Of a DNA stretch of 5,908 bases, positions 5,582-5,908 are shown one piece after another (position 1 is the first letter of the stretch; every line of letters starts with the position of its first letter). The DNA comes from an uncultured Clostridia bacterium (GTDB lineage Bacteria > Bacillota > Clostridia > Oscillospirales > Ruminococcaceae). The position numbers were made by a program, and so were the translations under genes. The stretch spans positions 1 through 5,908 of the forward strand of contig CALDJI010000300.1 in NCBI GenBank assembly GCA_937901805.1, read 5' to 3'. Below the pieces are notes generated by a model. That model did no database searches and had not been told where the DNA came from. It saw nothing but the letters and a program-made list of their open reading frames with translations.

Positions 5582-5908
5582 AAAAGCCGCAGGAAAGCGG
5601 GAATCCCGCGTTCCGGACGGAGGGTTTTGATGGCAAACGCAAAGATGAGCAGATGCATTACCCAAACAACCGCTAAAATGATTCTCCCGATTGGGACATT
5701 GCTCATCATAATAAAACCAAGACTCATGGTCAGGGTAACGATAAGGATGATTTTCAGTTTTGTTTTAATTGTCATCCCTTTCCCACGGACAAAACTTTCC
5801 AGATTATTTTTATACAGTTTTGTACCAATGAACCAGTTGTGAAGCCGTTTCGAACTTTTGGCAAAACAGAAGGCGGCCAGCATCAAGAACGGAAAAGCAG
5901 GCAGAAGG
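5509..5908 (-). CDS. DUF454 (YbaN-like) inner-membrane protein, partial (N-terminus beyond window end)
   Basis: Reading leftward from the window edge, the frame begins LLPAFPFLMLAAFCFAKSSK. This matches the DUF454 hallmark (LPTTPF, then LLAA.CFARSS in relatives). The internal RLHNWFIG, the basic FVRGKGMTIKTKLKI and two closing helices (about 5700-5765 and 5640-5700) complete the family pattern. Roughly the first 25 residues, with helix 1, lie outside the window. The function of DUF454 proteins is unknown. The conserved part ends near FAIKTLRPERG (about 5610). The frame then continues some 35 residues, in a serine-rich tail, into the antisense of the nucleotidyltransferase 3' end before a stop at 5509. 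That is a 73-base convergent overlap, and a terminator-like hairpin lies inside this tail. The tail may be an accidental extension after loss of the ancestral stop codon. Start and length cannot be judged. Confidence 0.84.
   Translation of the reverse strand, partial: LLPAFPFLMLAAFCFAKSSKRLHNWFIGTKLYKNNLESFVRGKGMTIKTKLKIILIVTLTMSLGFIMMSNVPIGRIILAVVWVMHLLIFAFAIKTLRPERGIPAFLRLFYRVSKKSSSSLSSANSRIGTPFS
5587..5620. terminator. Probable bidirectional terminator hairpin between the convergent genes
   Basis: An interrupted stem pairs CCG (5587-5589) with CGG (5618-5620), GGAA (5592-5595) with TTCC (5611-5614), and GCGGG (5597-5601) with CCCGC (5605-5609), around an AAT loop. On the minus strand it is followed by six Ts (complement of A5580-A5585), a classic intrinsic terminator. 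On the plus strand it lies 6 bases after the nucleotidyltransferase stop but is followed only by AGGGTTTT, so termination there should be weaker. Confidence 0.6.

Noticed and set aside
5627..5842. Plus-strand 71-codon frame downstream of the nucleotidyltransferase gene
   Set aside because: It is the antisense of the clearly recognisable DUF454 gene and has no ribosome binding site or family resemblance.

Overview
The window reads as a chromosomal segment of an anaerobic Firmicute, most likely a clostridial gut-type bacterium of the Oscillospiraceae/Ruminococcaceae kind. This rests on the biotin-dependent decarboxylase genes, strong Shine-Dalgarno sites, the mixed base composition and the DUF2304 and DUF454 families. 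The placement is inferred from gene content and recalled family sequences; no marker gene is present.

Layout. (1) 1-1489, plus strand: the tail of a biotin carrier protein, an intercistronic hairpin, then the carboxyltransferase (alpha) subunit of an oxaloacetate-decarboxylase/pyruvate-carboxylase-B type enzyme. A 16-bp-stem hairpin ends this unit. (2) 1537-4442, plus strand: a promoter (TTGTCA-N17-TATAGT) directly behind that hairpin, a leader with two adjacent perfect palindromes, and four tightly coupled genes. These are a DPM1-like family 2 glycosyltransferase, a DUF2304 membrane protein, a four-helix EamA/SMR-type protein and a GT-C (ArnT/PMT-like) membrane glycosyltransferase. The last gene is strikingly A+T-rich. 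(3) 4538-5581, plus strand: a stand-alone nucleotidyltransferase-fold protein behind its own probable promoter. (4) 5509-5908, minus strand: the C-terminal part of a DUF454 (YbaN-like) membrane protein, running out of the window and overlapping the nucleotidyltransferase gene tail to tail. No stretch longer than about 300 bases lacks a gene, and I see no tRNA, rRNA, CRISPR array or insertion sequence.

How the genes work together. The four-gene operon looks like a complete make-flip-transfer module. The GT2 enzyme would charge a polyprenyl phosphate with a sugar at the inner face of the membrane, with DUF2304 as its membrane partner. The SMR-like protein would flip the lipid-linked sugar, and the GT-C enzyme would transfer it to an external acceptor. 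The logic resembles ArnC-ArnE/F-ArnT and GtrB-GtrA-Gtr, but the sugar and acceptor cannot be read from the sequence.

The most unusual single observation is in the carboxyltransferase gene. The open frame lacks about 44 residues in the middle of the TIM barrel, between the KDMAG and VDIIDTA motifs. That segment normally holds the His-x-His pair that binds the catalytic metal, so this subunit is predicted to be inactive although its frame and the rest of its motifs are intact.
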